This document shows positions 6,780-17,117 of a stretch of 64,000 nt of DNA, one piece after another (positions within the stretch are counted from its first letter, which is position 1; each line of letters begins with the position of its first letter). A program made the position numbers and the translations under genes. Source of the DNA: Streptosporangium sp. NBC_01756 (GTDB lineage Bacteria > Actinomycetota > Actinomycetes > Streptosporangiales > Streptosporangiaceae); assembly GCF_035917975.1 (NCBI RefSeq), contig NZ_CP109130.1, positions 4,092,001-4,156,000 on the forward strand, read 5' to 3'. The notes under the pieces were generated by a model that did no database searches, was not told the origin of the DNA, and worked only from the letters and a program-made list of their open reading frames with translations.

Positions 6780-9167
6780 TCATCGGGCGCCGACGTCACC
6801 TCGGCCGTGGGCCGTCCCGTCCCGGCCGGGGGATCCGCCCGAAACCACCGAAGCGGCCCCGGGCGCAGGACCCCGGTCGAGGCGTACGGTGACCGTCTTC
6901 GAGCTGCCGCCCAGGTCCGCCAGCCGCCCGAAGGCCAGCGTGAGCCTCGCACCGGTCGTGGCGCCCGCCAGGAGCGAGTGCCCGCGGAGCACCTCGGCCA
7001 CCGGCCGGTCCCAGGTCACGGTCAGCCCGCTCAGGACGGACCGCGGATCCGACACGGCCAGCGTGGCCGTACCGTCGCCGTGCTCCCTGACCAGGACCGC
7101 GCAGGGAGCGGAGACGGCCAGGCCCCCGACGGCCCCGTCGTTCCAGAAGTTGACAGCGGTGATCCCGAGTGACGGGATCCGGACACCCTGTTGGCGGGCC
7201 GTGTTGGCGAGCACGTGCGCCCAGCCGGGGTCGGCGGCGCGGGCCCGGGTCTCGGACAGGCTCGCACCCGGCATGAGCAGATAGACGTAACCGGCCGCGG
7301 CGGGGTCCACACCGTGGTCGAGCCAGAGGGTCACATAGCTCCGGGTCACCGGAGCCGAGCCGCCGGTGCGCTCCTCGCGCAGCGTGCGCAGTCGGGCGCC
7401 GTCGGGCAGGACGTAGCCGCCGTGTCCCCTCAGGTGCGCCCAGCCTGCCCTGTCGTCCACGGTGAGGGGTGCGTCGGTTCTCCGGTTGTCCACGATGGTC
7501 TCGACCGGTACGCCGTCCCCGCCGGTGATCGCGGCGCCCAGGCAGACCACCGCGTCGTCGAGGAAGAACCACGACTTGAAGGCCTCCATCGTGCTCTCGA
7601 AGCCGTTCAGGTGCTGACCGACCGTCGCGTACACGCCGTCGGTGGCACCGCCCACCCAGCGGCCCGGCGGGCAGGTGTCGCCCCACCCCTTACCGGCGCC
7701 GTCGGCCAGCCGGCGGGTGGAGACGGTCGTGCCCGGCAGGCGGTAGGGATCGACGGTGGACCAGAAGGAGTCGGAATACTGGTCGCCGTGGCCCTCGCCC
7801 CACCAGTGGAGCATTCCCGAGCCGGTGTGCCAGCCACGCAGGTTCTCGCCGTTGCCGTGCTCGTAGTGGCCGATCCGGTAGGAGGCCATGCTGAGCCCCG
7901 CACACCAGCCCGGCCGGCGATGGACGGCGCGGGCGCTCATCGCCAGCAGCCGGTGCCCGGCGGGCTCGTCGGCGGCGGGGATCGCGTCGTCGTCCAGCAC
8001 CGCGGCGAGGCGGGCGTGAAATCCCAGGTCACCGCGCTCGGCCGCACCGAGCATGGGCACGCAGGTGTCCCGCAGCGCCCATCCCTTGACCATGCCCTGC
8101 CAGCGGGCCCGTTCGGCGGAGGCCGCCTCCCCCAGCAGCAGGATCGAGGAGGCGATCCCGCGTCCCCGCCGGTGGTCACCGTACGGTTCCCTGCCGATCC
8201 CGCGGCCGCTGACCAGATCCATGCAGAGGCCGTCGTGGACGAACGGCGCGAACGACCTCTCGACGCTGTCGAAGACGATCTGCCGGTCCGGGTCGGTGAT
8301 CTCCCACGGCGAGCCGCGCAGCACCGCGAACAGCGTCGCGAGTCCGGACAGCAGCACCGCTCCGTAGGTGCCCTGGTAGGGGACGTACGTGTGCTGGACG
8401 AACGAGCCGTCCCGGTAGATTCCGTCGCCCTCGGAGACGTAGCGGAAGACCGGGGAGAGCGCCGAGGCGGCCAGCGCGGCCTTCTCCGGGTCGGATCCGA
8501 GGACGGCGCGCAGCAGTGTCACCGTGCACAGGTCCACCCGGTTGGCCCCGGTGCTGGTCCCGCTGTAGTCGCTCAGACGGCACTCGGGGAGGAAGTGGTC
8601 CACCGCCTCCCCCAACGCCCCACCCTGCCGGTCCGTCAGGTGCGGACCGATCAGCACGGCCGCGTCGAGGAGGGTCCTGGGGGTGCCGATCTGCCAGTGC
8701 CACCAGTTGCCGGCCGGGTCCGCGTCCGCGGCGTACACCCGCCGCCGGTAGTGGTCGATGCCGCCGGCGACGGCTGCGGCGAGGTCCGCGTCACCGGTCA
8801 GGCCGGTCCCCGGCAGGGCGTACGCGCGGGCCATGGTCCGCAGCCGCTCCGGAGTGTCGGTGAAGGAGGGGAACGCCAGCTCGGGCCAGAGCGACGTGTC
8901 GGCCGGCGCCATGGTGCGCCGGTATCCGGCCGCCGTCGCCCCCAGTCTCGCCAGTCGGGCCCGGTACGGCTCGGCCGCCGGATCGAATCCCGAGCCCGCC
9001 GTCACGTCCCGCCAGCGGCGGCGCAGCGGGACGAAGGGATCGCCTCCCGGGTATGCGGCAGGGACCGGTGCTTCGGCCGCCGTGCGCCCGGCATCCGTCA
9101 CGATCAGTGCTCCAGCGGCGGCGATGCCGCTGGACTGGAGAAATAATCGCCTGGAATATCCGTTCAC
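6780..9167 (-). CDS. Tat-exported polysaccharide lyase family 8 (hyaluronate/chondroitin/xanthan lyase type)
   Basis: About 795 residues with a twin-arginine signal (SRRLFLQSSGIAAAGALIV, residues 5-23). The order of family 8 catalytic elements is intact: NWWHWQIG near 154, Asn209 in TGANRVDL, His259 in FVQHTYVPYQ, Tyr268 in GTYGAVL and an Arg pair (322, 326) in GRGIGREPYG. C-terminal beta-sandwich domains follow. Such enzymes cleave uronate-containing polysaccharides by beta-elimination outside the cell; the exact substrate cannot be read. I chose GTG 9167 because it gives a compact Tat N-terminus; the ribosome site there is poor (AGGA directly abuts the start) and a start 48 codons upstream is open. 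Codon 8 is the rare leucine TTA. It is last in the LacI locus, 207 bases after the PLD-like gene. Confidence 0.88.
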   Translation of the reverse strand: MNGYSRRLFLQSSGIAAAGALIVTDAGRTAAEAPVPAAYPGGDPFVPLRRRWRDVTAGSGFDPAAEPYRARLARLGATAAGYRRTMAPADTSLWPELAFPSFTDTPERLRTMARAYALPGTGLTGDADLAAAVAGGIDHYRRRVYAADADPAGNWWHWQIGTPRTLLDAAVLIGPHLTDRQGGALGEAVDHFLPECRLSDYSGTSTGANRVDLCTVTLLRAVLGSDPEKAALAASALSPVFRYVSEGDGIYRDGSFVQHTYVPYQGTYGAVLLSGLATLFAVLRGSPWEITDPDRQIVFDSVERSFAPFVHDGLCMDLVSGRGIGREPYGDHRRGRGIASSILLLGEAASAERARWQGMVKGWALRDTCVPMLGAAERGDLGFHARLAAVLDDDAIPAADEPAGHRLLAMSARAVHRRPGWCAGLSMASYRIGHYEHGNGENLRGWHTGSGMLHWWGEGHGDQYSDSFWSTVDPYRLPGTTVSTRRLADGAGKGWGDTCPPGRWVGGATDGVYATVGQHLNGFESTMEAFKSWFFLDDAVVCLGAAITGGDGVPVETIVDNRRTDAPLTVDDRAGWAHLRGHGGYVLPDGARLRTLREERTGGSAPVTRSYVTLWLDHGVDPAAAGYVYLLMPGASLSETRARAADPGWAHVLANTARQQGVRIPSLGITAVNFWNDGAVGGLAVSAPCAVLVREHGDGTATLAVSDPRSVLSGLTVTWDRPVAEVLRGHSLLAGATTGARLTLAFGRLADLGGSSKTVTVRLDRGPAPGAASVVSGGSPGRDGTAHGRGDVGAR

Positions 9168-9243
9168 TCCTAAATTGTCAGGGGGAAATCGCCCCTGCCC
9201 CGGACGCCACGCCGTACCCTTCCCCCTGCCGGAGCGCCCTCGG

Positions 9244-9262
9244 CGGACGGGCTTGCCGTCCG
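9244..9262. terminator. Short hairpin between PLD-like and PL8 genes
   Basis: CGGACGG (9244-9250), loop GCTTG, CCGTCCG (9256-9262): a perfect 7-base stem about 110 bases after the PLD-like stop and 75 bases before the PL8 start, without a U-run. It may attenuate or partly separate expression of the lyase. Confidence 0.35.
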
Positions 9263-9374
9263 GCACGGGCCGGCTGCCGGGCGGGGTGACGACCGCGCTC
9301 CGGTGCGGCACGGAAGGCCGGGACCGCCGGGCGGGGTGGCGTCGGTGTCCGGTCCCCGCCCGGTCCGCGGTGGG

Positions 9375-10562
9375 TCAGGAGACCGGTGCGGCCACGGCGC
9401 GCATCCTGTCGAAGTTCTCGACGTACTGCCGGTAGACGGCCTTGTTGTTGAGCCGCAGCAGGACTTCGTCGTTCCGGCGCAGCGAGGTCTCGATGTAGTT
9501 GTGGCTGCCGGTGAAGACCCAGTGGGCGTTTCGGTCCCCGTCGTAGGAGCCCTCGACGAGCAGGTACTTGGAGTGGATCCGGCCGGGCAGCGCGCTGCCG
9601 TCGCCCAGGGTGCGCAGCTCGATGCGCGGCTCCGCCAGCAGGACCTTCTTCACCTCGTCGTCCATGATGCCGTAGACGATCTTGACTGAGCAGCCCTGCG
9701 CGGCCAGGTCACGGAGCCTCTCCGGAACGGCGATGCGGTAGGTGTCCCACTCCGACATCCCGACGCGGAGGGTCGTGCCGCCACGGCAGGAGACCTTGTC
9801 GAGGCTCTCGACGATGGTGTCGGTGGAGGCGTCCGTCCCCGCCCTCGGGAAGAAGTAGGCCCGTACCGAGCCGCCGGCCGCCCCGGTCGTGGTGACGCGG
9901 TAGTAGTCGGGGTCCTTCCGCTCGGCCGCCAGGTCCTTGAAGTAGCCGTCGTACGCCTTGTACAGCCGCCGGTTCCCCGGGAGGACCACCGCGTTGTTCC
10001 AGTACGTCGAGGAGTTCAGGTCGGTGAGGTTGGCGGACGACTGCACCACCACGTCGGAGGCCCCACCGGACCGGGAGAACAGGTAGAACTTGTTGTGCTG
10101 GCCCTTGTCGCCGATACAGGCCGCCGTACCACCCGACGGCGGGCCGGAGCAGACGTGCAGCCAGGAACCCGCCGAGGTGTCCGTGCCCAGTTCGGCCGCC
10201 AGCTGCGCAGCCACGGCGGCGCCACGCGTGTCGCCGTCCAGGACGACCTGCACCTCGACGTCGCGCCGGTGCGCCTTGATGAGCTCCGCGGCGAAATCCG
10301 TGCCAGCCGTGCCGGACATGACGAAGTGGGCGACCTGGATCCGGGCACCGGAGGGGGTCTGGTGGATCAGGCCGCAGAGGGTCCGCACGATGGCGGCCGG
10401 GTCGCCGCCCACCGGCTCGCTGAAGACCGCGCCGGTGGTGACCCGGGTGGCCGGCGCGTCCGCGCAGGTGGTGCTGCTCGCCATGGCCGTACCGCTGCCG
10501 GCGAGGGCGGACGCGGTCACGACGGCGGCGGCCGTCAGCACGGACAGGAACGTACGTGGCAT
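9375..10562 (-). CDS. Secreted phospholipase D-like (PLDc) protein
   Basis: A 395-residue protein with a Sec signal peptide (cleavage probably near AMASSTTCADA, about residue 28). Two PLD half-sites are present: HNKFYLFS with His156 followed by SSANLTD, and HSKYLLVEG with His330 followed by TGSHNYIETS. These are the HxK-x(n)-N/S arrangements of the PLD superfamily; the usual distal Asp of HKD is not obvious. Members hydrolyse phosphodiesters in lipids, nucleic acids or teichoic-acid-type polymers, and the substrate here is unknown. It starts 3 bases after the DppF-like gene, so it is part of the transporter operon. A secreted phosphodiesterase beside a lyase suggests a phosphodiester-containing or cell-wall glycan target (inference). 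Confidence 0.85.
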   Translation of the reverse strand: MPRTFLSVLTAAAVVTASALAGSGTAMASSTTCADAPATRVTTGAVFSEPVGGDPAAIVRTLCGLIHQTPSGARIQVAHFVMSGTAGTDFAAELIKAHRRDVEVQVVLDGDTRGAAVAAQLAAELGTDTSAGSWLHVCSGPPSGGTAACIGDKGQHNKFYLFSRSGGASDVVVQSSANLTDLNSSTYWNNAVVLPGNRRLYKAYDGYFKDLAAERKDPDYYRVTTTGAAGGSVRAYFFPRAGTDASTDTIVESLDKVSCRGGTTLRVGMSEWDTYRIAVPERLRDLAAQGCSVKIVYGIMDDEVKKVLLAEPRIELRTLGDGSALPGRIHSKYLLVEGSYDGDRNAHWVFTGSHNYIETSLRRNDEVLLRLNNKAVYRQYVENFDRMRAVAAPVS

Positions 10563-10565
10563 GGA

Positions 10566-11619
10566 TCACTCCTTCAGGGGACGGCTGGGCTCCGTGTCGT
10601 TCACCACAGCCGGCTGGGATGGGACGGGCTCGGGGAAATGGCAGGCCACCGGGTGGCCGGTGCCGCGATCGATCAGTGTCGGCTCCTCGTCCCTGCATCG
10701 ATCCTGGGCCCGCCAGCAGCGTGTTCGAAAACGGCAGCCTGAAGGAGGGGCCAACGGTGAGGGAACATCTCCCTGCAGGACGATCTCGTGCCGTTCCTCG
10801 TCCCGCCAGTCGTCGAGACTCGGCGCCGCCGACATCAGCGCCTGGGTGTACGGATGGGACGGGTTCCGGTAGACGCTCTCCTTCGAACCGATCTCGACGA
10901 TCTTGCCCAGGTACATCACCGCGACCCGGTCGCAGATGTGGCGGACCACGCCGAGGTCGTGGGAGATGAACAGATACGCGACTCCCAGATCGCGTTGCAG
11001 GTCCCCGAGCAGGTTCAGGACCTGCGCTCGGACCGAGACGTCGAGGGCGGACACGGCCTCGTCGCAGACGATCAGCCGCGGCCGTACGGCGAGGGCCCGG
11101 GCGATGCTGATGCGCTGCCGCTGGCCGCCGGAGAACTGGTGCGGGTACCGCTCGGCGTGCTCGGGACGGAGACCGACGCGGCCCAGCAGGATCCGCACCT
11201 CGTCGTCCCACTGCTCCCGCGGCACGAGTCCGGGGTGGATCCGCCATGCCTCCTTGAGCAGCGCGGCGACGGTCATCCGCGGGTTGAGCGAGGCGTACGG
11301 GTCCTGAAAGATCAACTGGACGTCCTGGCGGAGCCGGCGCATCTCCCTGGCCGGCAGCGCCCCCAGGTCGCGCCCCTCGAAGAGCACCCGGCCACCTGAT
11401 GGACGCACCAGGCCGACGATGGTCCGCGCGACCGTGGACTTGCCGCAGCCGGATTCGCCGACCAGGCCGACGGTCTCTCCCGCCCGTACGGTGAGGCTCA
11501 CCCCGGCCACCGCGCGGATCTCGCCGCCGGAGCGGCCGATTCCGCGGCGCAGGCGGTAGCCGGTGACCAGGTCGGCCAGTTCCAGCAGGGGCGTGCCGTC
11601 GTCGTCCCGGGTCTCCGGC

Positions 11620-11642
<23 letters not shown>
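10566..11642 (-). CDS. Oligopeptide/dipeptide-type ABC importer, second ATP-binding protein (DppF/OppF)
   Basis: 358 residues with Walker [15 protein letters not shown], signature [15 protein letters not shown], Walker [14 protein letters not shown] and the OppF-type C-terminal cysteine-rich segment [15 protein letters not shown], which in this family can bind an Fe-S cluster. About 40 residues of extra N-terminal sequence precede the ATPase core. The start overlaps the preceding DppD gene by 23 bases. Together with DppB, C, D and the lipoprotein it forms a complete importer. In a lyase locus the likely cargo is an oligosaccharide rather than a peptide, since several Dpp-type importers carry sugars. 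Confidence 0.92.
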
Positions 11643-12615
<973 letters not shown>

Positions 12616-12638
12616 CGGATCGGCTCCTCCCGCCATCG

Positions 12639-13550
12639 TCAGAGCTCCGTCATCGGGTCGGAAGCGTCGCGGAGCAGGTCGCCGAGGATCCCGATGCTCA
12701 CCACCACCAGTGCCAGGGCGGCACCGGGTGCGGCGGCGATCCACCAGGCCGAGGCGAGGTAGTCACGGCCTTCGGCGATCGTCGACCCCCAGGACGCCTG
12801 GGAGGACGGCACGCCGAGGCCGAGGAAGCTCAGCGAGGCTTCGGCGACCATGGTTAGGCCGACCTGTACGGTCGCCGCCACCAGCAGCGGCGGCAGGCAG
12901 GACGGCAGGACGTAGTGGAACAGGATCCGCCCGTGCGAGGCGCCCATCACCCGCGCCGAGTCCACGAACTCCCGGTCGCGGACCGCGATCGCCGAGCCCC
13001 GCACCACCCGGGCGAAGATCACCCAGCGGGTCACCGCGAGCGCGATGATCACATTCACCATGCTGGGGCCGAGCACCCCGGCCAGCAGGATGGCGAGCAG
13101 GAGACTGGGGAAGGCGAGCTGGATGTCGCCGATCCGGGAGACGATCCCGTCGACCCAGCTGCCGAAGTATCCCGACAGCAGACCGAGCAGCAGACCGACC
13201 GAACCGCCGACGAGCACGGTGACCAGGGCCACGGTCAGCGAGGTACGCATCCCCGCCAGCACCTCGGCCAGGATGTCCTGGCCCACCTGGTTGGTGCCCA
13301 GCCATGCGACGACGCCGTCGGACAGCCGGGTCCCGGGGGGCAGCAGCCGGTCGGGAGGGCTGGTCCGGGCGGCGTCGAAGGGAAAGACGATCGGGCCGAG
13401 CAGCCCGGCCGCCACGAACAGCAGCACCGTCCCGAGGGCGAGGTGCGCGCGGAGCGGCAGTCCGGCCAGCCGCCGGAGAACCGCCGCGGACGGCGGCCCG
13501 GTGTCCGGCGCCGGACCGTCGCTCCGCTCGGGGAGTTTCACCGGCGTCAT
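12639..13550 (-). CDS. Dpp-type ABC importer permease (DppC)
   Basis: 303 residues with a cytoplasmic N-terminal extension of about 30 residues, a first helix (LALGTVLLFVAAGLLGPIVF) and five more in the permease core. The EAA-type loop is SARVMGASHGRILFHYVLP near residue 215, the ATPase contact. The start overlaps the DppB stop by 4 bases (ATGA). The C-terminus ends ASDPMTEL. Confidence 0.9.
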   Translation of the reverse strand: MTPVKLPERSDGPAPDTGPPSAAVLRRLAGLPLRAHLALGTVLLFVAAGLLGPIVFPFDAARTSPPDRLLPPGTRLSDGVVAWLGTNQVGQDILAEVLAGMRTSLTVALVTVLVGGSVGLLLGLLSGYFGSWVDGIVSRIGDIQLAFPSLLLAILLAGVLGPSMVNVIIALAVTRWVIFARVVRGSAIAVRDREFVDSARVMGASHGRILFHYVLPSCLPPLLVAATVQVGLTMVAEASLSFLGLGVPSSQASWGSTIAEGRDYLASAWWIAAAPGAALALVVVSIGILGDLLRDASDPMTEL

Positions 13551-14473
13551 GCGTTCTCCAACTGGATCCTGGGATCGAGGTACGCGTAGAGCACGTCGAC
13601 CAGCAGGTTGAGTGTGATGTAGCAGACCGTGATCACGGTGAGGATGGCCTCGACCACGGCGTAGTCGCGGAAGGTGATGGAGTCCACCAGCAGCGAGCCG
13701 ATCCCGGGCCAGGCGAAGATCACCTCGACGATGACGCCGTTGGCGATGAAATAGCCCATGAGCAGGCCGAGCATGGTCACCACCGGGACCAGGGTGTTGC
13801 GCAGGACGTGGACGTAGAAGACCACCCGGCTGCTCAGCCCCTTGGCGCGGGCCGTGCGGACGTAGTCCTGGTTCATCTCCTCCAGGATTCCGGTCCGTAC
13901 CAGGCGGCCGAGCCAGCCCACGAACGGCAGCGCCAGCGTGAGGGCGGGCAGCAGGAGGCTCGCCATCGTCCCGTCCGCCGTGCTGGGCAGGATCTGCAGC
14001 CACCGCGCGAAGATCAGCGAAAGCATGATGCCGATCCAGAAGGGCGGCAGCGCCTGACCGACCAGCGAGGAGACCGAGACCAGGTGGTCGGCCACCGTGT
14101 TCGCGTGCCGGGCCGCGAAGGAACCCGCGAGGAAGCCCAGGACAATCGTGAGCACCATGGCCCAGGCGGACAGGGTCAGGGTCGAGCCCAGCCGTTCCAG
14201 GCAGGCGTCGAGAGCGCCCACGCCCTGCCGCCACGACTGGCCGAAGTCGAGACGGACGACGTCCTGGAGGTGATGCAGGTACTGCGCCGGCAGCGGTTCT
14301 CCGAGACCGAGCTCCGCACGCAGCTCCTTCAGCTGCTCCGGCGTCGCCTGGCTGCCCAGGATCAGCTCGGCGGGGTCGCCCGGCAGCACGCGCAGGGCGA
14401 TGAAGACGATGGTGACGGCGCCCCATATCTGGAGCAGGGCCTGCGCCAGCCGGCGCCCGAGGAAGGCGGTCAT
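13547..14473 (-). CDS. Dpp-type ABC importer permease (DppB)
   Basis: 308 residues, starting MTAFLGRRLAQALLQIWGA, a typical DppB first helix. The EAA loop is YVRTARAKGLSSRVVFYVHV near residue 203, and the conserved WPGIGSLLVDSITFRDYAVV lies near 262. Six membrane segments are visible. Its start overlaps the lacI stop by 4 bases, so the regulator and transporter are translated from one message. This coupling suggests the LacI protein senses the same ligand the importer carries. Confidence 0.92.
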   Translation of the reverse strand: MTAFLGRRLAQALLQIWGAVTIVFIALRVLPGDPAELILGSQATPEQLKELRAELGLGEPLPAQYLHHLQDVVRLDFGQSWRQGVGALDACLERLGSTLTLSAWAMVLTIVLGFLAGSFAARHANTVADHLVSVSSLVGQALPPFWIGIMLSLIFARWLQILPSTADGTMASLLLPALTLALPFVGWLGRLVRTGILEEMNQDYVRTARAKGLSSRVVFYVHVLRNTLVPVVTMLGLLMGYFIANGVIVEVIFAWPGIGSLLVDSITFRDYAVVEAILTVITVCYITLNLLVDVLYAYLDPRIQLENA

Positions 14474-15525
14474 GTGCCGTTCCCTCCGCTTGACGCCCGT
14501 ACGACCAGCCGGGGCGGCAAGAGGATCTTCTCCGGCGCGCCCCCGGCCGCCGGCCGTCTCAGCCGCTGGAGCATGTGGTCCACGGCGGACACTCCGATCT
14601 CCGTCGCGGGCAGCTCGACGGTCGTCATGGTGGGGATCACATAGGGCGCGAACGGATGACCGCCGTACCCGACGACCAGCACGTCCTTCGGGATCTTGAG
14701 CCCCGCCTCCTCGGCCACCCGGTACACGCCGAGTGCGAAGTAGTCGTTGCCGGCGACGAAGGCCAGGGGCCGCTGCTCCGTCCGCAGCACCTCCCGGGCC
14801 AGCCGGTACGCCTCACTCGGATCCCATGGCATGGCGCTCTGCTCCAGCCGCCGGGTCGGCACCTTGATCACGCTGTCCGGCTCCATGGACAGCCCGCTCT
14901 CGGCCATGGCCCTCCGGTAGCCTTCGACGCGGTCGGCGACCGACGAGACCCGCAGGTCCTCCTCCAGGAAGTAGATCTTCCTGGCGCCCTGCGCGATGGC
15001 GTGCCTGGCGGCCTCGTAGCCACCCCGGACGTGGTCGACGCCCACGAGATCGGTGTTCAGTTCGGGCACGTCACGGTTGATCAGGACGAGGGGGACCCCG
15101 GCGGACCGGAACCGGCGCCAGTGTTCGGCGCCTTCCTGCACCGCCACCACGAGGACGCCGTCGACCCCGCGGCGCAGCAGTTCCTCGGCCGCACGCCGCT
15201 CGTTGGCCAGGTTCTCCTCGGTCGCCATGAGCAGCAACGAGTAGCCGTGCTTGCGGCAGTGCTGCTCCATGGCGCTGATGAGCTGCGCGTAGAACGGGTT
15301 GGACGGATTGGTGATCACCATGCCCAGCGTGGTCGCGGACCCCAGGACCAGGGACCGCGCGGTGGAGTTCGGCACGTAGCCGAGCCGTTCGGCCTCCTCC
15401 TTGACGCGGGTCCTGGTCTCCACGCCGACGTTGTCCTTGTCGGCGAGCGCACGCGAAACGGTGTTGACCGACACGCCGAGACTCACGGCGATGTCCTTCA
15501 GGGTGGTACGGCGGGCCTCACGCAT
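14470..15525 (-). CDS. LacI family regulator embedded in the lyase/transporter operon
   Basis: 351 residues. The N-terminal LacI helix-turn-helix and hinge are clear: TLKDIAVSLGVSVNTVSRAL at about 8-27 and GYVPNSTARSLVLG at 49-62. A periplasmic-binding-protein-like sensor domain follows, with the NTDLVGVDHVRGGYEAA motif near 172. It lies inside the operon, between the lipoprotein and DppB genes and coupled to DppB, so it would autoregulate through the palindrome at 18465-18488. The inducer is likely a sugar or unsaturated oligosaccharide released by the PL8 lyase (inference). Confidence 0.92.
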   Translation of the reverse strand: MREARRTTLKDIAVSLGVSVNTVSRALADKDNVGVETRTRVKEEAERLGYVPNSTARSLVLGSATTLGMVITNPSNPFYAQLISAMEQHCRKHGYSLLLMATEENLANERRAAEELLRRGVDGVLVVAVQEGAEHWRRFRSAGVPLVLINRDVPELNTDLVGVDHVRGGYEAARHAIAQGARKIYFLEEDLRVSSVADRVEGYRRAMAESGLSMEPDSVIKVPTRRLEQSAMPWDPSEAYRLAREVLRTEQRPLAFVAGNDYFALGVYRVAEEAGLKIPKDVLVVGYGGHPFAPYVIPTMTTVELPATEIGVSAVDHMLQRLRRPAAGGAPEKILLPPRLVVRASSGGNGT

Positions 15526-15558
15526 GGTGTCCCCAGACTGTGTCGAGTCGCATGTGCA

Positions 15559-17106
15559 TCACTGAGCGGTCGACACCGTGCGGAACGCGGGCTGGCTGTT
15601 GGCCGCGGGGACGAATCCCTGCACGGTGGAACGGAGTCCGTATGTGCTTGACAGCGCCGCGGGGAAGACGCCGACCGCGTCACGCCAGATGATCTCGCAT
15701 GCCCGGCCGTACAGCGACTCGCGTCTGTCCTGGTCGGACGTCGAACGGGCTTCGGCGAGGATGCCGTCGAGCTCCTTGCTGGAGTAACCCATCCGGTTGG
15801 CGTCACTGGTGTAGAGCCTGCCCAGGGTGTAGTCGGCGTCTCCGGTGGTCACCGTGTTCACCTGGAGCTCGATGTCCCAGTCCAGGGCGGTCAGCCGCTT
15901 GATCCAGGCCGCTTTCTCGATCTGCTGCGGTTCCACGATGACGCCCACCTCGGCCCAGGCCGAGATGATCGACTGCGCCAGCTCGGTCGCCAGCGGTCCG
16001 GTGTCCTTGAACCACATCATCGAGGTGCGGATCCCCGAGGAGTGGCCGGCCTCGGCCAGCTCCCGCTTGGCGAGGTCGGGGTCGTACTCGTACGGCTGCT
16101 GACCCGCGTGGCCGAAGACCGCGGACGGGATCGGGGCGTCCATGGCCGTCGCCGCGTCACCGTACAGGTTGGAGACGATGCTCTTGACGTCCAGCGCGTG
16201 GTGGAGCGCGCGGCGGACGCGCACGTCGGAGAACGGCTTGCGGCCGCAGTTGAACCAGGCGAGGAAGTAGTTCACCCCCGGCTTGCTCTCGACCCGCACG
16301 CCGTTCACCCCGTTCAGCCGTTTCAGCTCGTCCGGCGGGATGATCCAGGTGACGTCCACCTCCCCGTTCTGCAGGGAGGTCATCCGGGTCGACGCCTCGG
16401 GGATGTACGGCAGGCGCAGGCCGGACAGCTTGGAGGCGCCGCCCCAGTAGCGCGCGGCGGGTCTGAGCAGAAGCTGCGAGGAGGGGGTGAACGACTCGAC
16501 GGCGAACGGGCCGCTGCCGACCGGCCTGCGGAAGAAGCCGGCTTTCCCCAGCTGGGCGGCCGGGAGGATGAAGGCCAGCGTCAGGTTCACCAGCAGCGTG
16601 CCGACCGGATCCTTGGTGGTGATCTTGACGGTGCGCGGGTCGGGCGCCTCGACGGTGTCGAGCGCGGCCCACAGCGGTTTCTGCGGTCCGTCCGACGCGG
16701 CCAGCCGCTCCAGCGAGGCCTTCACGTCGGCCGAGGCCAGCTTGGTGCCGTCGTGGAAGGTGACGTCGTCGCGGAGGGTGAACTCCCAGGTCTTCTCGTC
16801 GGGCTGCCGCCAGGAGGTGGCCAGGCCCGGGACCGTCTTGTCGCCGTCCCTGGCGACCAGCGTGTCGTAGATCTGCCGGTTGGCCAGCAGCGACGCCTCG
16901 TCCACCGCGCTCGCGCCGTGCGGGTCCAGGTCGTTGATCGCCTGGTAGAACGCGGCGCTGAGCGGCCGGTTCCCGGCCGACGCCGGCCCTGTCCCCGAGC
17001 CGCCCGGGGCGCACCCCGAGACCAGGGTGGGGAGGGAGGCACCGGCGACCCCGGCTCCGAGGAGGGCCAGGAACCGTCGCCTGTCCACTCCCTCCGTTGC
17101 TGTCAT
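15559..17106 (-). CDS. Tat-type lipoprotein, Dpp/Opp family solute-binding protein
   Basis: 515 residues. The N-terminus combines a twin-arginine motif (DRRRFLALLG) with a lipobox ending at Cys32 (TLVSGC), so it is probably exported folded and lipid-anchored. The rest matches SBP_bac_5: LATSWRQPDEKTWEFTLRDD near 95, VTFHDGTKLASADV near 116 and VRRALHHALDVKSIV near 300. It delivers ligand to the DppBCDF importer encoded downstream. Ribosome site AAAGGG is 6 bases upstream and the gap to the preceding small gene is 11 bases. In this context I expect an oligosaccharide ligand, but a peptide cannot be excluded. Confidence 0.9.
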   Translation of the reverse strand: MTATEGVDRRRFLALLGAGVAGASLPTLVSGCAPGGSGTGPASAGNRPLSAAFYQAINDLDPHGASAVDEASLLANRQIYDTLVARDGDKTVPGLATSWRQPDEKTWEFTLRDDVTFHDGTKLASADVKASLERLAASDGPQKPLWAALDTVEAPDPRTVKITTKDPVGTLLVNLTLAFILPAAQLGKAGFFRRPVGSGPFAVESFTPSSQLLLRPAARYWGGASKLSGLRLPYIPEASTRMTSLQNGEVDVTWIIPPDELKRLNGVNGVRVESKPGVNYFLAWFNCGRKPFSDVRVRRALHHALDVKSIVSNLYGDAATAMDAPIPSAVFGHAGQQPYEYDPDLAKRELAEAGHSSGIRTSMMWFKDTGPLATELAQSIISAWAEVGVIVEPQQIEKAAWIKRLTALDWDIELQVNTVTTGDADYTLGRLYTSDANRMGYSSKELDGILAEARSTSDQDRRESLYGRACEIIWRDAVGVFPAALSSTYGLRSTVQGFVPAANSQPAFRTVSTAQ

Positions 17107-17117
17107 GTCGATCCCTT

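Noticed and set aside
6008..9167. TetR gene as last gene of the lyase operon
   Set aside because: It has a distinct upstream repeat region and no functional link is evident; co-transcription remains possible but is not supported.
9168..9311. Start of the PL8 lyase further upstream (an 843-residue form)
   Set aside because: The extra 48 codons are basic and would bury the twin-arginine signal 50 residues inside, so a compact start is far more likely, even though the ribosome site at GTG 9167 is weak.
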